Shown here: piece by piece, positions 1 to 8,958 of the stretch
How positions within the stretch are numbered: position 1 is the first letter of the stretch
Layout of the letters: every line of letters begins with the position of its first letter
Assembly: GCA_018402015.1 (NCBI GenBank)
Contig: JAGYJL010000020.1
Span: 1-37,692 of the forward strand
Origin: Flavobacteriales bacterium
Lineage (GTDB): Bacteria; Bacteroidota; Bacteroidia; UBA10329
Direction: 5' to 3'
DNA: 37,692 nt
Translations under genes and position numbers: made by a program
The notes under the pieces: model-generated
Seen by the model: the letters and a program-made list of their open reading frames with translations, nothing else
Told to the model about the DNA's origin: nothing
Database searches by the model: none

Positions 1-4
1 TTTG

Positions 5-76
5 TAGCCCGTAGGGGATTCGAACCCCTGCTACCAGGATGAAAACCTGGCGTCCTAACCCCTAGACGAACGGGCC
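5..76 (-). tRNA. tRNA-Glu (anticodon TTC)
   Basis: On the minus strand the sequence folds as a cloverleaf. The acceptor stem GGCCCGT pairs with ACGGGCT (one G-U pair), the anticodon stem CCAGG/CCTGG encloses the loop TTTTCAT, and the T arm GGGG-TTCGAAT-CCCC is canonical. The anticodon is TTC, so it reads GAA/GAG. The discriminator base is A and no full CCA is encoded (the next bases are CAAA), so CCA would be added after transcription. The gene lies close to the window edge, so a longer tRNA cluster beyond position 1 cannot be excluded. Confidence 0.95.
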
Positions 77-94
77 GTTTTGTTTAACGGAGTG

Positions 95-102
95 CAAATG
101 TA
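95..102 (-). promoter_or_regulatory. Putative -7 element of the tRNA-Glu promoter
   Basis: Read on the minus strand this is TACATTTG, an exact match to the Bacteroidota -7 consensus TAnnTTTG. It ends 18 bases before the tRNA 5' end, which suits a short 5' leader. I do not see a convincing -33 element at the usual spacing. Confidence 0.45.
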
Positions 103-139
103 AAATTTTCTCAAAAGTGAAAAACACTTAGTGCGAAAA

Positions 140-832
140 TTATTCTTGTGATTCTGCGTCCCAGCTGAATTGGAAGCCAAGACGTTTACCTGTTTTCACA
201 TTCATCCTATTAGAAATATCCAGTATCATGCCTACTTGTATTTGACTAACGCTGTTGAATGGTGGTGTTAGAAGGTCGAATTCCTGACAATACTGAATGG
301 CGGACATGAGCACAGAACGCATTGCTGTCCGATCAAAAACAGCTGTACCGAAATCGTTATACAAAAATCCGAGTTGCTTTTTGCCTTCAACGAAGTAGTG
401 CGAATCTCGATTGATGAAGATTCTGCCTACCAGATATCCAACGTCTTCCGCACGGTTCATGTCAAAAGAAGTTTTCAGGAAATTGAATATGCTTATCATT
501 CCACAGTAAGCATGCTTACGGTCTTCTTCAACATATGATCTTTTCCAAATCGAGTGGCTTTTTTCGAAGTCGAAGACATCGTTATGTAAAAACAACACAA
601 TAATATCTTCGCCAAATCGTATTTCGGCCTGAAATTCACCTTTGGAACTGAATGAAACGGTGATGTCATCCACACAATCAACTTCAGCGCAAAGTTCTTC
701 AGCTAATTTCTCAGCTTCCTCCTTAAGCTGATCAAATTGCTGTTTTGTGTTTTTAAGCACGGCTAATTTGTACGTGCTTTTATCCTTCAGAGATGAAACA
801 ATTGAGTTGTATTGCTCCTTTGTATCAATCAT
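140..832 (-). CDS. Conserved hypothetical protein coupled to proS
   Basis: A 230-residue protein I do not assign to a named family. Residues about 20-50 are a charged helix (KNTKQQFDQLKEEAEKLAEE). The rest looks like a soluble mixed alpha/beta protein with many aromatic residues (HSIWKRSY, HYFVEGKKQLGFLYNDFG). There is no signal peptide or membrane segment, so it should be cytoplasmic. Its ATG overlaps the proS stop codon by one base (TAATG), so it is the second gene of a proS operon and probably translated by coupling. A role linked to proline charging or translation is only a guess from position. Coding is supported by the full-length open frame and the tight overlap. Confidence 0.8.
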   Translation of the reverse strand: MIDTKEQYNSIVSSLKDKSTYKLAVLKNTKQQFDQLKEEAEKLAEELCAEVDCVDDITVSFSSKGEFQAEIRFGEDIIVLFLHNDVFDFEKSHSIWKRSYVEEDRKHAYCGMISIFNFLKTSFDMNRAEDVGYLVGRIFINRDSHYFVEGKKQLGFLYNDFGTAVFDRTAMRSVLMSAIQYCQEFDLLTPPFNSVSQIQVGMILDISNRMNVKTGKRLGFQFSWDAESQE

Positions 833-2307
833 TAGTACGACTTAGCGAAAACAACGATCTGGTTAGAATCCTTACCGGAATAAACACACTTTCCAGGTAT
901 TTTGTAGGTGTCCTCCAACGGGATAAGACGAATGGTTGCTTTGGTTTCTTCTTTGATTTTCTGTTCTGTCTCAGGAGTACCATCCCAATGAGCTAACAAG
1001 AAACCACCTTTTTTCTCAAGCACATCTTTGAATTCCTCCCACGATCCAACGTTGGTTGTATTCTCCTTGCGATGTTTCAACGCCTTCTGGTACAAATTGG
1101 ATTGAATCTCTTTCAAAAGCGATTCAACATGTTCTGCAATGCCATTTTGAGAGATAGATTCCTTGGTAAGTGTGTCTCTGCGCGCTACTTCCAAAGTTCC
1201 GTTTTCAAGGTCTCGAGGTCCGAGACCGATTCGTACTGGAACCCCTTTGAATTCGTATTCTGCGAATTTCCAACCGGGTTTCTGTGTATCACGGTCATCC
1301 AACTTCACAGAAATGCCTTTCGCCTCCAACTGCTGTTTTATCTCCCTCGCCTTGGCGCAAACCAATTCGTACTCTTCTTCTTTTCTGTAGATAGGTACGA
1401 TAACTACTTTGAATGGTGCCAGATTTGGAGGTAATACCAGTCCATTATCATCTGAATGTGTCATGATCAACGCACCCATTAATCTTGTAGAAACGCCCCA
1501 GGATGTTGCCCAAACATAGTCTTGCTTTCCGTCCTTTCCAGTGAATTTCACATCGAATGCTTTTGCAAAATTCTGCCCAAGGAAATGTGAAGTTCCTGCC
1601 TGCAACGCTTTTCCATCTTGCATAAGTGCTTCAATACAGTATGTTTCAATGGCACCTGCAAATCGTTCGTTGGCAGATTTCGTTCCTTTCCAAACAGGAA
1701 TTGCCAAGAAATTCTCTGCAAAATCTGCGTAAACATTCATCATTCTCTCTGCTTCTTCAATGGCCTCTTCCTTTGTTGAATGGGCCGTGTGTCCTTCTTG
1801 CCAAAGAAATTCAGCCGTACGTAGAAAAAGTCGAGTCCGCATTTCCCATCGTACCACATTCGCCCATTGGTTTACAAGAATCGGTAGGTCGCGATAACTC
1901 TGAATCCAATTTCTGTAAGTATTCCAGATAATGGTTTCGGAAGTTGGACGAACGATCAACTCCTCCTCAAGTTTGGCGTCTTCATCTACCTCAATCCCGC
2001 CATCTTCGGTGCTTTTAAGTCGATAATGCGTAACCACAGCACATTCCTTCGCAAAACCTTCAACGTGGCTGGCCTCCTTTGCAAAGAAGCTTTTTGGGAT
2101 GAATAGTGGGAAATAAGCATTGGAGTGTCCCGTTTCTTTGAACTTACGGTCTAGTTCTTGCTGCATGCTTTCCCAAATTGAAAAACCGTACGGTTTAATG
2201 ACCATACAGCCTCGTACAGCAGAGTTTTCGGCCAGGTCTGCCTTTACAACCAGGTCGTTGTACCACTTAGAGTAATCTTCTTCACGCGTTGCGAAATCTT
2301 TCGCCAT
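832..2307 (-). CDS. proS: Prolyl-tRNA synthetase, archaeal/eukaryotic type
   Basis: Class II aminoacyl-tRNA synthetase that attaches proline to tRNA-Pro in the cytoplasm. The 491 residues match the short archaeal-type (type 3) ProS common in Bacteroidota; the bacterial type has an extra editing insertion and is about 570 residues. Visible signatures are the TSE motif and [20 protein letters not shown], motif 2 around [20 protein letters not shown], and motif 3 around [19 protein letters not shown], which contributes to ATP binding. An anticodon-binding domain with VVIVPIYRK follows. The protein ends in ...FAKSY, and a C-terminal Tyr is typical of this type. The start at 2307 fits the N-terminus [20 protein letters not shown]. 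It is first in an operon with the 230-residue unknown protein and has a TAnnTTTG match upstream. Confidence 0.97.
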   Translation of the reverse strand: MAKDFATREEDYSKWYNDLVVKADLAENSAVRGCMVIKPYGFSIWESMQQELDRKFKETGHSNAYFPLFIPKSFFAKEASHVEGFAKECAVVTHYRLKSTEDGGIEVDEDAKLEEELIVRPTSETIIWNTYRNWIQSYRDLPILVNQWANVVRWEMRTRLFLRTAEFLWQEGHTAHSTKEEAIEEAERMMNVYADFAENFLAIPVWKGTKSANERFAGAIETYCIEALMQDGKALQAGTSHFLGQNFAKAFDVKFTGKDGKQDYVWATSWGVSTRLMGALIMTHSDDNGLVLPPNLAPFKVVIVPIYRKEEEYELVCAKAREIKQQLEAKGISVKLDDRDTQKPGWKFAEYEFKGVPVRIGLGPRDLENGTLEVARRDTLTKESISQNGIAEHVESLLKEIQSNLYQKALKHRKENTTNVGSWEEFKDVLEKKGGFLLAHWDGTPETEQKIKEETKATIRLIPLEDTYKIPGKCVYSGKDSNQIVVFAKSY

Positions 2308-2351
2308 TTTGGTATGATGTTTGTTAAAGTTCTATGACAGTTGTGGAAGTC

Positions 2352-2359
2352 CAAAATTA
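2352..2359 (-). promoter_or_regulatory. Putative -7 element for proS
   Basis: On the minus strand this reads TAATTTTG, matching TAnnTTTG, 44 bases before the proS ATG. It sits in the 109-base divergent gap shared with the plus-strand gene at 2417. No clear -33 element was found at normal spacing. Confidence 0.35.
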
Positions 2360-2416
2360 AACTTTTAGCTACGCTTACTGTTTTATTAGTTCAAGGATTA
2401 TTAAAGCCATATAGCC

Positions 2417-4009
2417 ATGAAAACCTCAAGAATGAAATTTGCGATATGTGCTCTGTTTATTGGAGCATCCTCCATTGCGATAGCGCAGGATGATGATGGT
2501 ATTTACGGTGATATCTATGAAACACCGGAAGTGCAGACGGATGTGGATCCAGCGGATTCTGTATCTCCTTTGGATGGATATTCTACTGTTGACGATTATT
2601 ACCCCGAAGGTGGTTACACGCCACAGAACAACAATTCAGGTCAGCAAAATTCAGAACAATACGTGGATCAGAATGGAAATACAGTTGTAAATAACTATTA
2701 CGGAGATTATTATGAGGATGATAATGACTTTGAATATGCAGCGCGCATCAACAGGTTCCATAGTGGTAACCTAGGATGGGGATATTACGATCCATGGTAT
2801 ACCAACATGTATTGGTATACATACGATCCGTTTTTCTGGGGTACCAGCATTTATGCTGGCGCATGGCCACGTTGGAATGTTGGCTTCGGTTGGAACAACT
2901 GGGGCTGGGGTGGTGGCTGGAATAACTGGGGCTGGGGAGGCGGCTGGAATAATTGGGGTTGGAACAATGGATTTGGATGGAACAATTGCTGGGGAGGTGG
3001 TTGGAACAATTGGGGCTGGGGAGGCGGCTTGGGTTGGAATGCTTACAACCAAGGTTATTGGAATGGTTTCAACGATGGGCTCGCAATTGGAGGTTACTAC
3101 AATACTTACGACCTAAACAGTGGTATATATAATGGACCGAGAGGGTCTTCGGGAAATTCTGGAGGAATTGGTACAGGATATAGAACAACGTCTTTTGCCA
3201 GCGTATATAATAAGGCTGCGCAAGAAGGAAAAGTTAACCATGCCAATTTGAATAATGTGTTGCAGACAGCAGATGCTAAGGCAGTAAAAGGACGTGTTGT
3301 AAGTAATGAACCTAGGTCGAGCGTTAGTAATATTCGTGCTATAGAATCTAAGCAAACTGCTGCCACAGAACGTAGCGCAAATCAAGGATCAAACGTCAGA
3401 AGTACAACTTCTTCATCCACGCGTGTCAATCCGTATCAGCGACCAACTACAGAAAGAAGTACAGTTAGCCGTCCTCAGTCTTCAACAGTAGATAGAAGTA
3501 GGCAGAGAAGTTATACCGATCAGAATAGGAGCTCTGTAAATCCTTCTATTCGTTCCAACACGTATCAACGTGGAAGTTCAACTACTCAGTATCCGAATAG
3601 ACAGTATGTTCAGCCATCGCGATCTAATTCAACGAACCAGTATCAGCGACCGAATTCGTCAACACCGAATCGATATGTACAACCGTCAAGATCTGGCACT
3701 GACACTAGGACTAACCAGTTTAACAGACCTTCGAATCAGCCGCAGGTGCCTAGTCGGAATTATACTGCTCCAAGACCCACAAGGACCCAACCGGCCACTC
3801 CCAATAGGTCAACTACTCCAAATCGATCTGTAACTCCGAATAGAAGTACACAACCTACTAGAAGCGTCAGTCCTCCAAGCAGAGGCTCGTCAAATGGCGG
3901 TAGTTTCAGTACTCCTTCTAGATCATTCAGCTCTCCGAGCTCTGGAAGTAGAGGAGGTGGAAGCTCTCCTAGCCGAAGTTCAGGCGGTTCCAGAGGTGGA
4001 AGACCTTAA
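2417..4009 (+). CDS. Secreted Trp/Asn/Gly-repeat, Ser/Arg/Pro-rich protein
   Basis: A 530-residue protein of unknown function. Residues 1-23 (MKTSRMKFAICALFIGASSIAIAQ) are a signal peptide. An acidic segment with Tyr follows (GIYGDIYETPEV), then YYDPWYTNMYWYTYDPFFWG. Residues about 156-207 are an imperfect repeat of GWNNWGWGGG. From about residue 300 to the end it is low-complexity Ser/Thr/Asn/Arg/Pro sequence (PNRSTTPNRS, YQRPNSSTPNRYVQPSR), ending GSRGGRP. There is no enzymatic motif, and the composition suggests an extracellular or surface structural protein. It lies divergent from proS and 16 bases upstream of a FadL-type porin, so the two probably form one transcript. Whether the basic disordered tail binds polysaccharide or DNA cannot be told from sequence. 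Confidence 0.85.
   Translation: MKTSRMKFAICALFIGASSIAIAQDDDGIYGDIYETPEVQTDVDPADSVSPLDGYSTVDDYYPEGGYTPQNNNSGQQNSEQYVDQNGNTVVNNYYGDYYEDDNDFEYAARINRFHSGNLGWGYYDPWYTNMYWYTYDPFFWGTSIYAGAWPRWNVGFGWNNWGWGGGWNNWGWGGGWNNWGWNNGFGWNNCWGGGWNNWGWGGGLGWNAYNQGYWNGFNDGLAIGGYYNTYDLNSGIYNGPRGSSGNSGGIGTGYRTTSFASVYNKAAQEGKVNHANLNNVLQTADAKAVKGRVVSNEPRSSVSNIRAIESKQTAATERSANQGSNVRSTTSSSTRVNPYQRPTTERSTVSRPQSSTVDRSRQRSYTDQNRSSVNPSIRSNTYQRGSSTTQYPNRQYVQPSRSNSTNQYQRPNSSTPNRYVQPSRSGTDTRTNQFNRPSNQPQVPSRNYTAPRPTRTQPATPNRSTTPNRSVTPNRSTQPTRSVSPPSRGSSNGGSFSTPSRSFSSPSSGSRGGGSSPSRSSGGSRGGRP
2882..3036 (+). repeat. Intragenic GWNNWGWGGG-coding repeat
   Basis: Within the secreted protein at 2417, about five imperfect copies of GGNTGGAAYAAYTGGGGNTGG are arranged in tandem and interrupted once by NNGFGWNNCW. 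The copies differ mainly at third codon positions, so the repeat is kept at the protein level. It is a likely site of length change between strains. Confidence 0.85.
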
Positions 4010-4025
4010 TTTAAAAGATTGAACC

Positions 4026-5498
4026 ATGAGGTGGTTATTTGTATGTATAGCATTAGGATCGATGATTCAGACTGGGATTGCCCAGAATGAATTAGATGCA
4101 CTGCGTTATTCTCAAGTAGACGTTCTAGGTTCTGCACGGTATGCATCCATGAGCGGAGCATTCGGTGCTCTAGGTGGTGACATGGCTGGAATGAGCACGA
4201 ACCCTGCTGGAATTGGGGTTTTTACCAGAACAACGGGTTCGGCTACTATTTCTATTCTATCCGCTTCTACAGATGCCAATTTTTCCGGGACAACAACATC
4301 CGATAATAAACTCAATTTCAATATTGCCAATGCTGGTTTTGTTGCTCGTTTCAAACGCAAAAAGGCCAGCGACAGACAGTGGGCATTGAAGGCCCTGCAC
4401 CTTGGGGTTTCCTACAACAGAACGGCCAATTTTCATCGCAGAACATCTATTATCAATACGAATTCTTCCAGTTCGCTCATAGACAGTTGGGTGAACCAAT
4501 TGAATAACGAAGCCATTCCGTATCCCGATATTCCTGCAGAATTCATTCCCGGTGGGCAATCTACAGGAGCTTATATGGGGTGGCAATCGTTTCTGATAGA
4601 TACCGTTCCAGGTTCTACAACAAGTTACCTACGAAACGTTATGCCAAATTATGGACAAACTCAGCGTGTGCGGGAATTGACAAAAGGCGGTATGGGCGAA
4701 GTGGCGATTTCCTTTGGAGGCAACTTTGGAAATTCCTTGTACTTCGGTGCAACGGTAGGTATTCCTAGATTGAATTACGAGTTAGAACGGAGCTACACAG
4801 AAAGCGATTCTCAGGATACGATCTCTAACTTCAACTCGTTTACCCAAACAGATTACCTGAAAGCGAGCGGAACAGGATTCAACGTTAAATTCGGAATGAT
4901 ATATCGCCCAGCGAAGTGGGTTCGAATCGGAGCAGCCATTCATACGCCAACGTATTTTGAGATCGATGAATCATTCTCAAGCTTTTTGTCGTCCGATCTC
5001 GATGGCGTTCAGTTCAATCAATCCACACTTCAAGGAACTTTCGGGTATAGCCTTCAAACACCTTTTAGAGCCATTGGTAGTTTGGCGTTCGTTATCGGAG
5101 AAATGGGTTTGATATCTGCTGATTACGAATACGTTAATTACAGCTTGGCACAGTTCCGTTCAAGAGATTATGCGTTCGATAGCGAGAACCTTGACGTAAG
5201 GAACAGATTAAGTTGGGCTGGTAATATCAGAATCGGAACGGAGTGGAGAATAAAAGCGATTAGTATTCGCGGTGGTTTTGGTCTGAATGCTGACCCGAAT
5301 ACAAGCGAACTTAATTTCAATAACACGCGATATTCTCTAGGGCTAGGTTTGAGGTTGGAAAGATTTTTTGTTGATCTGGCTTACAACTTGCACAGAACAG
5401 TTGGAGCGTACCAACTATACGATTACACCAACGTTCCATTGGCAGAGACAACAACGCTTGATCATAGCGTTATTTTTACGGTTGGCTTCAGGTTCTAA
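4026..5498 (+). CDS. Outer membrane protein, OmpP1/FadL/TodX family
   Basis: A 490-residue predicted outer-membrane beta-barrel that would let hydrophobic compounds cross the outer membrane. Residues 1-19 (MRWLFVCIALGSMIQTGIAQ) form a signal peptide. The family signature follows: ARYASMSGAFGALGGDMAGM and then STNPAGIGVF, the NPAG motif of FadL N-termini. The rest alternates amphipathic strands and ends with the strand HSVIFTVGFRF, a typical C-terminal Phe signal for barrel assembly. It is separated by 16 bases from the Trp/Asn/Gly-repeat protein. Its stop overlaps the stop of the convergent TPR gene by three bases. The substrate cannot be predicted. Confidence 0.93.
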   Translation: MRWLFVCIALGSMIQTGIAQNELDALRYSQVDVLGSARYASMSGAFGALGGDMAGMSTNPAGIGVFTRTTGSATISILSASTDANFSGTTTSDNKLNFNIANAGFVARFKRKKASDRQWALKALHLGVSYNRTANFHRRTSIINTNSSSSLIDSWVNQLNNEAIPYPDIPAEFIPGGQSTGAYMGWQSFLIDTVPGSTTSYLRNVMPNYGQTQRVRELTKGGMGEVAISFGGNFGNSLYFGATVGIPRLNYELERSYTESDSQDTISNFNSFTQTDYLKASGTGFNVKFGMIYRPAKWVRIGAAIHTPTYFEIDESFSSFLSSDLDGVQFNQSTLQGTFGYSLQTPFRAIGSLAFVIGEMGLISADYEYVNYSLAQFRSRDYAFDSENLDVRNRLSWAGNIRIGTEWRIKAISIRGGFGLNADPNTSELNFNNTRYSLGLGLRLERFFVDLAYNLHRTVGAYQLYDYTNVPLAETTTLDHSVIFTVGFRF

Positions 5499-6970
5499 GG
5501 CTCAAGGCGTAGAATTCCTGCTTTGGCCTTTTGGTTGATGCTATTGCGGTATTCCGAATTGTTGAATGACGAACACGCTTCGAAGCTCGTTCTTGCCGCT
5601 TCCATTAATCCTTGTTTCTCGTAGATCATTCCAAGCATAAGTGACGAATTAGCCGCGAAATACCTTTTGCTATCAGAACCTTTTTCAATTGTTAGTCTGT
5701 AGTAATCGATAGCCTGCTGAAGATTTTTCAACTCATGATGAATTCTTGCTAGTCGGTAACTGAACTCCAGTCGTTCGTCTTCTGTAGTAAACGATTTGGA
5801 GTTGGAAGCTATGAGCGTTTTCAATGCCTCTTTGTAAAAGCCTCCATCAAACTGTAGTCGTGCTTTTAAAAGAACGGTATTTGGTTGAATTTCGCTTTCG
5901 AATTCTCTCTGAGCGGCCTTGTCTTCATCGATCATGGTATTGCCAATTCCGTCAATCTTGGAGATGTAGGATCTGTAATTGGCAATATCAGAACGCACAA
6001 GCAACGCATGCCAAGCCAGTTTTTGATATGCAGCTTTCTTGTAACTGCTTCCTTTGAATGAAGCAGCGAAACTTGCTAGATGCTTATCTGCGTCTTCATC
6101 CATCCTTGCCAGTTTCATTTCACCAAGCATGAATTTCAAGTATGGAAACGACTCTAAGGACTTAGGTTTTTGTTCCAACAACAATATGGCATCATTGGTT
6201 TTTCCTGTTTCCTTAAGTAGGCTTGCGTGAGCAAAGTCCATTAGCGGGCCTTTTTCTGCTTCAACTTCCTTCAAATAGTTGATCAACGCATCATTATCGT
6301 TAATGAGATTAATATGCAGGAATGTGAGAAGGAACAACGTTTCTTTCTTCACGTTTTTCAATTCAGCTTTGTTGCCGCTGCGGTTGACAACACCTTCCAT
6401 TTCACTTATTCCCTGATTGATAGTTCCATCAACTCCCATCAGTTTGGTTGCCCATTTATAATTGTCAGGAACGGTTCCGATCAACGTATGCAGAAGTCCA
6501 AGACTTTTGTCAGTAGTCAAGAAATCAGGGTAAAGTTTCTTGTTCTGTTCCAAAGCATGGAATGCTTTGTTTATTTCACGTGCTCCGCTCAGGTAATCTC
6601 CAAAGCGCATCATGGAAAAAGCCCAATGCAAATGGATCTCACCTTCTGCAAGTAGTTTATATGGAGATGAAGATGGAAGTTGGTTGATAAGTCCTAGCCT
6701 TTCTGATCGCAGTTCCTTTCTTACTTCATAGGCCTGTTCGTCCTCCGTAACTACTATGTACAGGAAATCGGAAAGATCTTCGAGGTAAACCGCTGCTAGG
6801 TTTGAATTATCCTTTGCTCGAATAATAGCAATCTGTTTTTGGGCCTCATCGAATTCCAGATCAAGTAATAAGGAATATGCTTTTGTGTATTCCGGAGTGG
6901 CAGTGAAATGCTGAGCCAATCCCATTTGGAAGTGGAAGAAAAGCAGCCCGACTATGAGAAATTTGCGCAT
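5495..6970 (-). CDS. Secreted TPR-repeat protein
   Basis: About 491 residues from the chosen start. The N-terminus MRKFLIVGLLFFHFQMGLAQ is a signal peptide, so the protein should be periplasmic or outer-membrane-facing. The remainder is alpha-helical with tetratricopeptide-like repeats, clearest near the C-terminus (RLARIHHELKNLQQAIDYYR, LMLGMIYEKQGLMEAARTSF). The middle region includes KWATKLMGVDGTINQGISEM. It has no catalytic motif, so a scaffolding role is likely. An upstream ATG at 6982 would add four residues, but it lies in the T-run of the terminator of the upstream gene, so the start at 6970 is preferred. The partner is unknown. Confidence 0.85.
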   Translation of the reverse strand: MRKFLIVGLLFFHFQMGLAQHFTATPEYTKAYSLLLDLEFDEAQKQIAIIRAKDNSNLAAVYLEDLSDFLYIVVTEDEQAYEVRKELRSERLGLINQLPSSSPYKLLAEGEIHLHWAFSMMRFGDYLSGAREINKAFHALEQNKKLYPDFLTTDKSLGLLHTLIGTVPDNYKWATKLMGVDGTINQGISEMEGVVNRSGNKAELKNVKKETLFLLTFLHINLINDNDALINYLKEVEAEKGPLMDFAHASLLKETGKTNDAILLLEQKPKSLESFPYLKFMLGEMKLARMDEDADKHLASFAASFKGSSYKKAAYQKLAWHALLVRSDIANYRSYISKIDGIGNTMIDEDKAAQREFESEIQPNTVLLKARLQFDGGFYKEALKTLIASNSKSFTTEDERLEFSYRLARIHHELKNLQQAIDYYRLTIEKGSDSKRYFAANSSLMLGMIYEKQGLMEAARTSFEACSSFNNSEYRNSINQKAKAGILRLEP

Positions 6971-6980
6971 TGATGGGTAC

Positions 6981-7010
6981 AAAAAAAGGGGATTCAGATC
7001 GAATCCCCTT
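6981..7010 (-). terminator. Rho-independent terminator after the zinc-ribbon gene
   Basis: A perfect 10-bp stem (AAGGGGATTC / GAATCCCCTT) with a 5-base loop, followed on the minus strand by a run of seven T. It lies 22 bases beyond the stop of the zinc-ribbon gene and ends the Nif3/zinc-ribbon transcript before the TPR gene. Confidence 0.88.
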
Positions 7011-7032
7011 CAATATTCAAGCCTAATTATGC

Positions 7033-7803
7033 TTAAGCATCAGAACCATCATTATCAATGTCGGTATCTACCAACACGCGACCACAATGCTCGCAAACAA
7101 TGATTTTCTTTCTTAAGCTGATATCCAAGATTCTCTGTGGTGGAATTGAGTTGAAACAACCACCACAAGCACTTCTTTCAATCTTAACAACTGCCAGACC
7201 ATTGATAGAATTCTCTCTGATTCGCTTGTAAGCGTTCAGCAATCTATCTTCGATAACAGATTCTGCAGCAGTAGATTGCTTTGCCAATTTTGCTTCGTCT
7301 TTTTCGGTTTCAGCAATAATTGAATCAAGTTCTGCTTTCTTAGCATCAAGGTCTTTCTGACGCTCTTCAAGATTGTTTTTCGCAGATTCGATCAATACAT
7401 TCTTGGCTTCAATGTTCGCCTTGAACTCATTCATCTTCTTCTCACAAAGTTGAATCTCCAAGTTCTGGAATTCGATTTCCTTGTTCAAAGAATCGAACTC
7501 TCTGTTATTACGAACTTTGCCTTGCTGAGCCTCATACTTTTTGATAGCAGAGAGAGCGTCAGTTATCATGTTCTTACGCTCAACAATTGCATCCTCAAAT
7601 GCATTTACTTCGTCTGTAAGATTTTGAAGTCTTGTTTCAAGACCAACAATATCGTCTTCAAGATCCTGCACTTCCAAAGGAAGCTCACCACGGATTGTTC
7701 TGATTCTGTCAATTTCAGAATCAATGCTTTGAAGATTGTAAAGCGCTTTCAGTTTATCCTCAACTGAGAAATCTGCACCTTTTGAAGCTTTTTTAGTCGC
7801 CAT
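7033..7803 (-). CDS. C4-type zinc-ribbon protein with long coiled coil (COG1579-like)
   Basis: A 256-residue cytoplasmic protein. Residues about 20-185 are almost entirely charged coiled coil (LEDDIVGLETRLQNLTDEVN, FQNLEIQLCEKKMNEFKANI). The C-terminal part has four cysteines as CGGC...CEHC within SACGGCFNSIPPQ and IIVCEHCGRVLVD, a zinc ribbon. This layout is that of COG1579 (DUF164-type) proteins, whose function is not established; nucleic-acid or protein binding has been proposed. Its start lies three bases after the stop of the Nif3-like gene, a gene pair conserved in Bacteroidota, so the two are one operon. A strong terminator follows. Confidence 0.93.
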   Translation of the reverse strand: MATKKASKGADFSVEDKLKALYNLQSIDSEIDRIRTIRGELPLEVQDLEDDIVGLETRLQNLTDEVNAFEDAIVERKNMITDALSAIKKYEAQQGKVRNNREFDSLNKEIEFQNLEIQLCEKKMNEFKANIEAKNVLIESAKNNLEERQKDLDAKKAELDSIIAETEKDEAKLAKQSTAAESVIEDRLLNAYKRIRENSINGLAVVKIERSACGGCFNSIPPQRILDISLRKKIIVCEHCGRVLVDTDIDNDGSDA

Positions 7804-7806
7804 TCT

Positions 7807-8901
7807 TTATAGATAATTGATTGGGTTCGTTTTTACCCTGGTCAAACGGGGTGCAAAGGTAGGAAAATTCTCCGCGAGTTTGTCTGCTAAAAGCTGAATG
7901 GTGAATTGTTCGCTCTCATAATGTCCAATATCCGCAATAATGATCTGGTTATCGGCATCGAAGAACTGGTGATATTTGAAGTCGCCAGTGATGAAAATAT
8001 CGGCCTTGGCGCTAATCGCATTATTCAATAAAAAACTGCCTGAACCGCCACATATAGCCACTCTTTTAACAGTTGCTTTGTGTGGTAAAGTATAGCGCAC
8101 ACAGTCTGTTTTCATGGAGGTTTTTAAAGATCTGATAAACTCCAATGCATCTATTTCTTCGGGTAGCTCTCCAACCATTCCAGAACCAACTTCCTGCCAA
8201 CTGTTCTCCATAGCGTAAACGTCAAATGCAATTTCCTCGTAGGGATGAGCTTTTTGCATCGCTTTGAGAACATCTTTAACCTTGAAATCAGGCACAACCA
8301 CTTCTATTCTGATCTCATTCTCCGCATGTATCTCTCCCTTTTTGCCAACAAATGGGTTCGTTTTTTCGTTGCCGCGGAAAGTACCCGTCCCAGCAATATT
8401 GAAAGAACATTGGTCGTAATTACCAATTGCTCCGCCACCAGCTTCGCACATGGCCAAACGAATAGATTCGCTATGCTCAGTTGGAGCGTAGGTAACTACT
8501 TTTTTGAGTAGCATTTTCTTCGGTGCTAGAATTTTCACATTCTGCAATCCCAATCGATCGGCAAACTTCCGATTCACACCATCAATCACGTTATCAAGAT
8601 TGGTGTGAATGGCATAGATCAGCACATCACTTTTTATCGCTTTGATAACGGTTCGCTCTATGTAGTTCTTGCCATTAAGTTTTTTCAGTCCACTGAAAAT
8701 GATCGGATGATGGGCAACAATCATGTTGCAACCTTGCAATATGGCATCATCAATCACATCTTCGGTGCAATCTAAGCTCACCAAGATTCCAGTTATTTCG
8801 GTAGATGGGTCGCCAACAATTAAACCTGCATTATCATAACTCTCTTGTAGAGACGGTGGGGCAAAATTTTCAAGAAATGCAATTACTTCTGCTGCTTTCA
8901 T
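7807..8901 (-). CDS. Nif3-like dinuclear metal center protein (YqfO/YbgI family)
   Basis: About 364 residues from the start at 8901 (MKAAEVIAFLENFAPPSLQE). This is the length of the long Nif3 form with a middle PII/CutA-like insert. Family features are YDNAGLIVGD, the metal-ligand region NMIVAHHPIIFSGLKKLNG, HTNLDNVIDGVNRKFADRLG, and near the C-terminus CGGSGSFLLNNAISAKADIF and DIGHYESEQFTIQLL. Nif3 proteins form hexameric toroids with two metal ions per subunit. Some are annotated GTP cyclohydrolase 1 type 2, but their true reaction is unsettled. The frame stays open upstream to 9267, but that stretch overlaps lpxK and lacks family similarity, so it was excluded. Confidence 0.94.
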   Translation of the reverse strand: MKAAEVIAFLENFAPPSLQESYDNAGLIVGDPSTEITGILVSLDCTEDVIDDAILQGCNMIVAHHPIIFSGLKKLNGKNYIERTVIKAIKSDVLIYAIHTNLDNVIDGVNRKFADRLGLQNVKILAPKKMLLKKVVTYAPTEHSESIRLAMCEAGGGAIGNYDQCSFNIAGTGTFRGNEKTNPFVGKKGEIHAENEIRIEVVVPDFKVKDVLKAMQKAHPYEEIAFDVYAMENSWQEVGSGMVGELPEEIDALEFIRSLKTSMKTDCVRYTLPHKATVKRVAICGGSGSFLLNNAISAKADIFITGDFKYHQFFDADNQIIIADIGHYESEQFTIQLLADKLAENFPTFAPRLTRVKTNPINYL

Positions 8902-8946
8902 TCTGTTGATTTGAAGCAATATTAAGAAGAATGAAGTGTTCCTGAC

Positions 8947-8954
8947 TATATTCG
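8947..8954 (+). promoter_or_regulatory. Putative -7 element for lpxK, near-leaderless
   Basis: TATATTCG resembles TAnnTTTG with one mismatch and ends four bases before the lpxK ATG. If used, transcription would begin at or next to the start codon. No -33 element is evident at normal spacing. Confidence 0.35.
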
Positions 8955-8958
8955 ACCA

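Noticed and set aside
2771..3366. Antisense frames rich in PAPIVP and similar repeats within the Trp/Asn/Gly-repeat gene.
   Set aside because: They are produced by the repeated GGNTGGAAY sequence on the opposite strand, have no start context and lie inside a well-supported gene.
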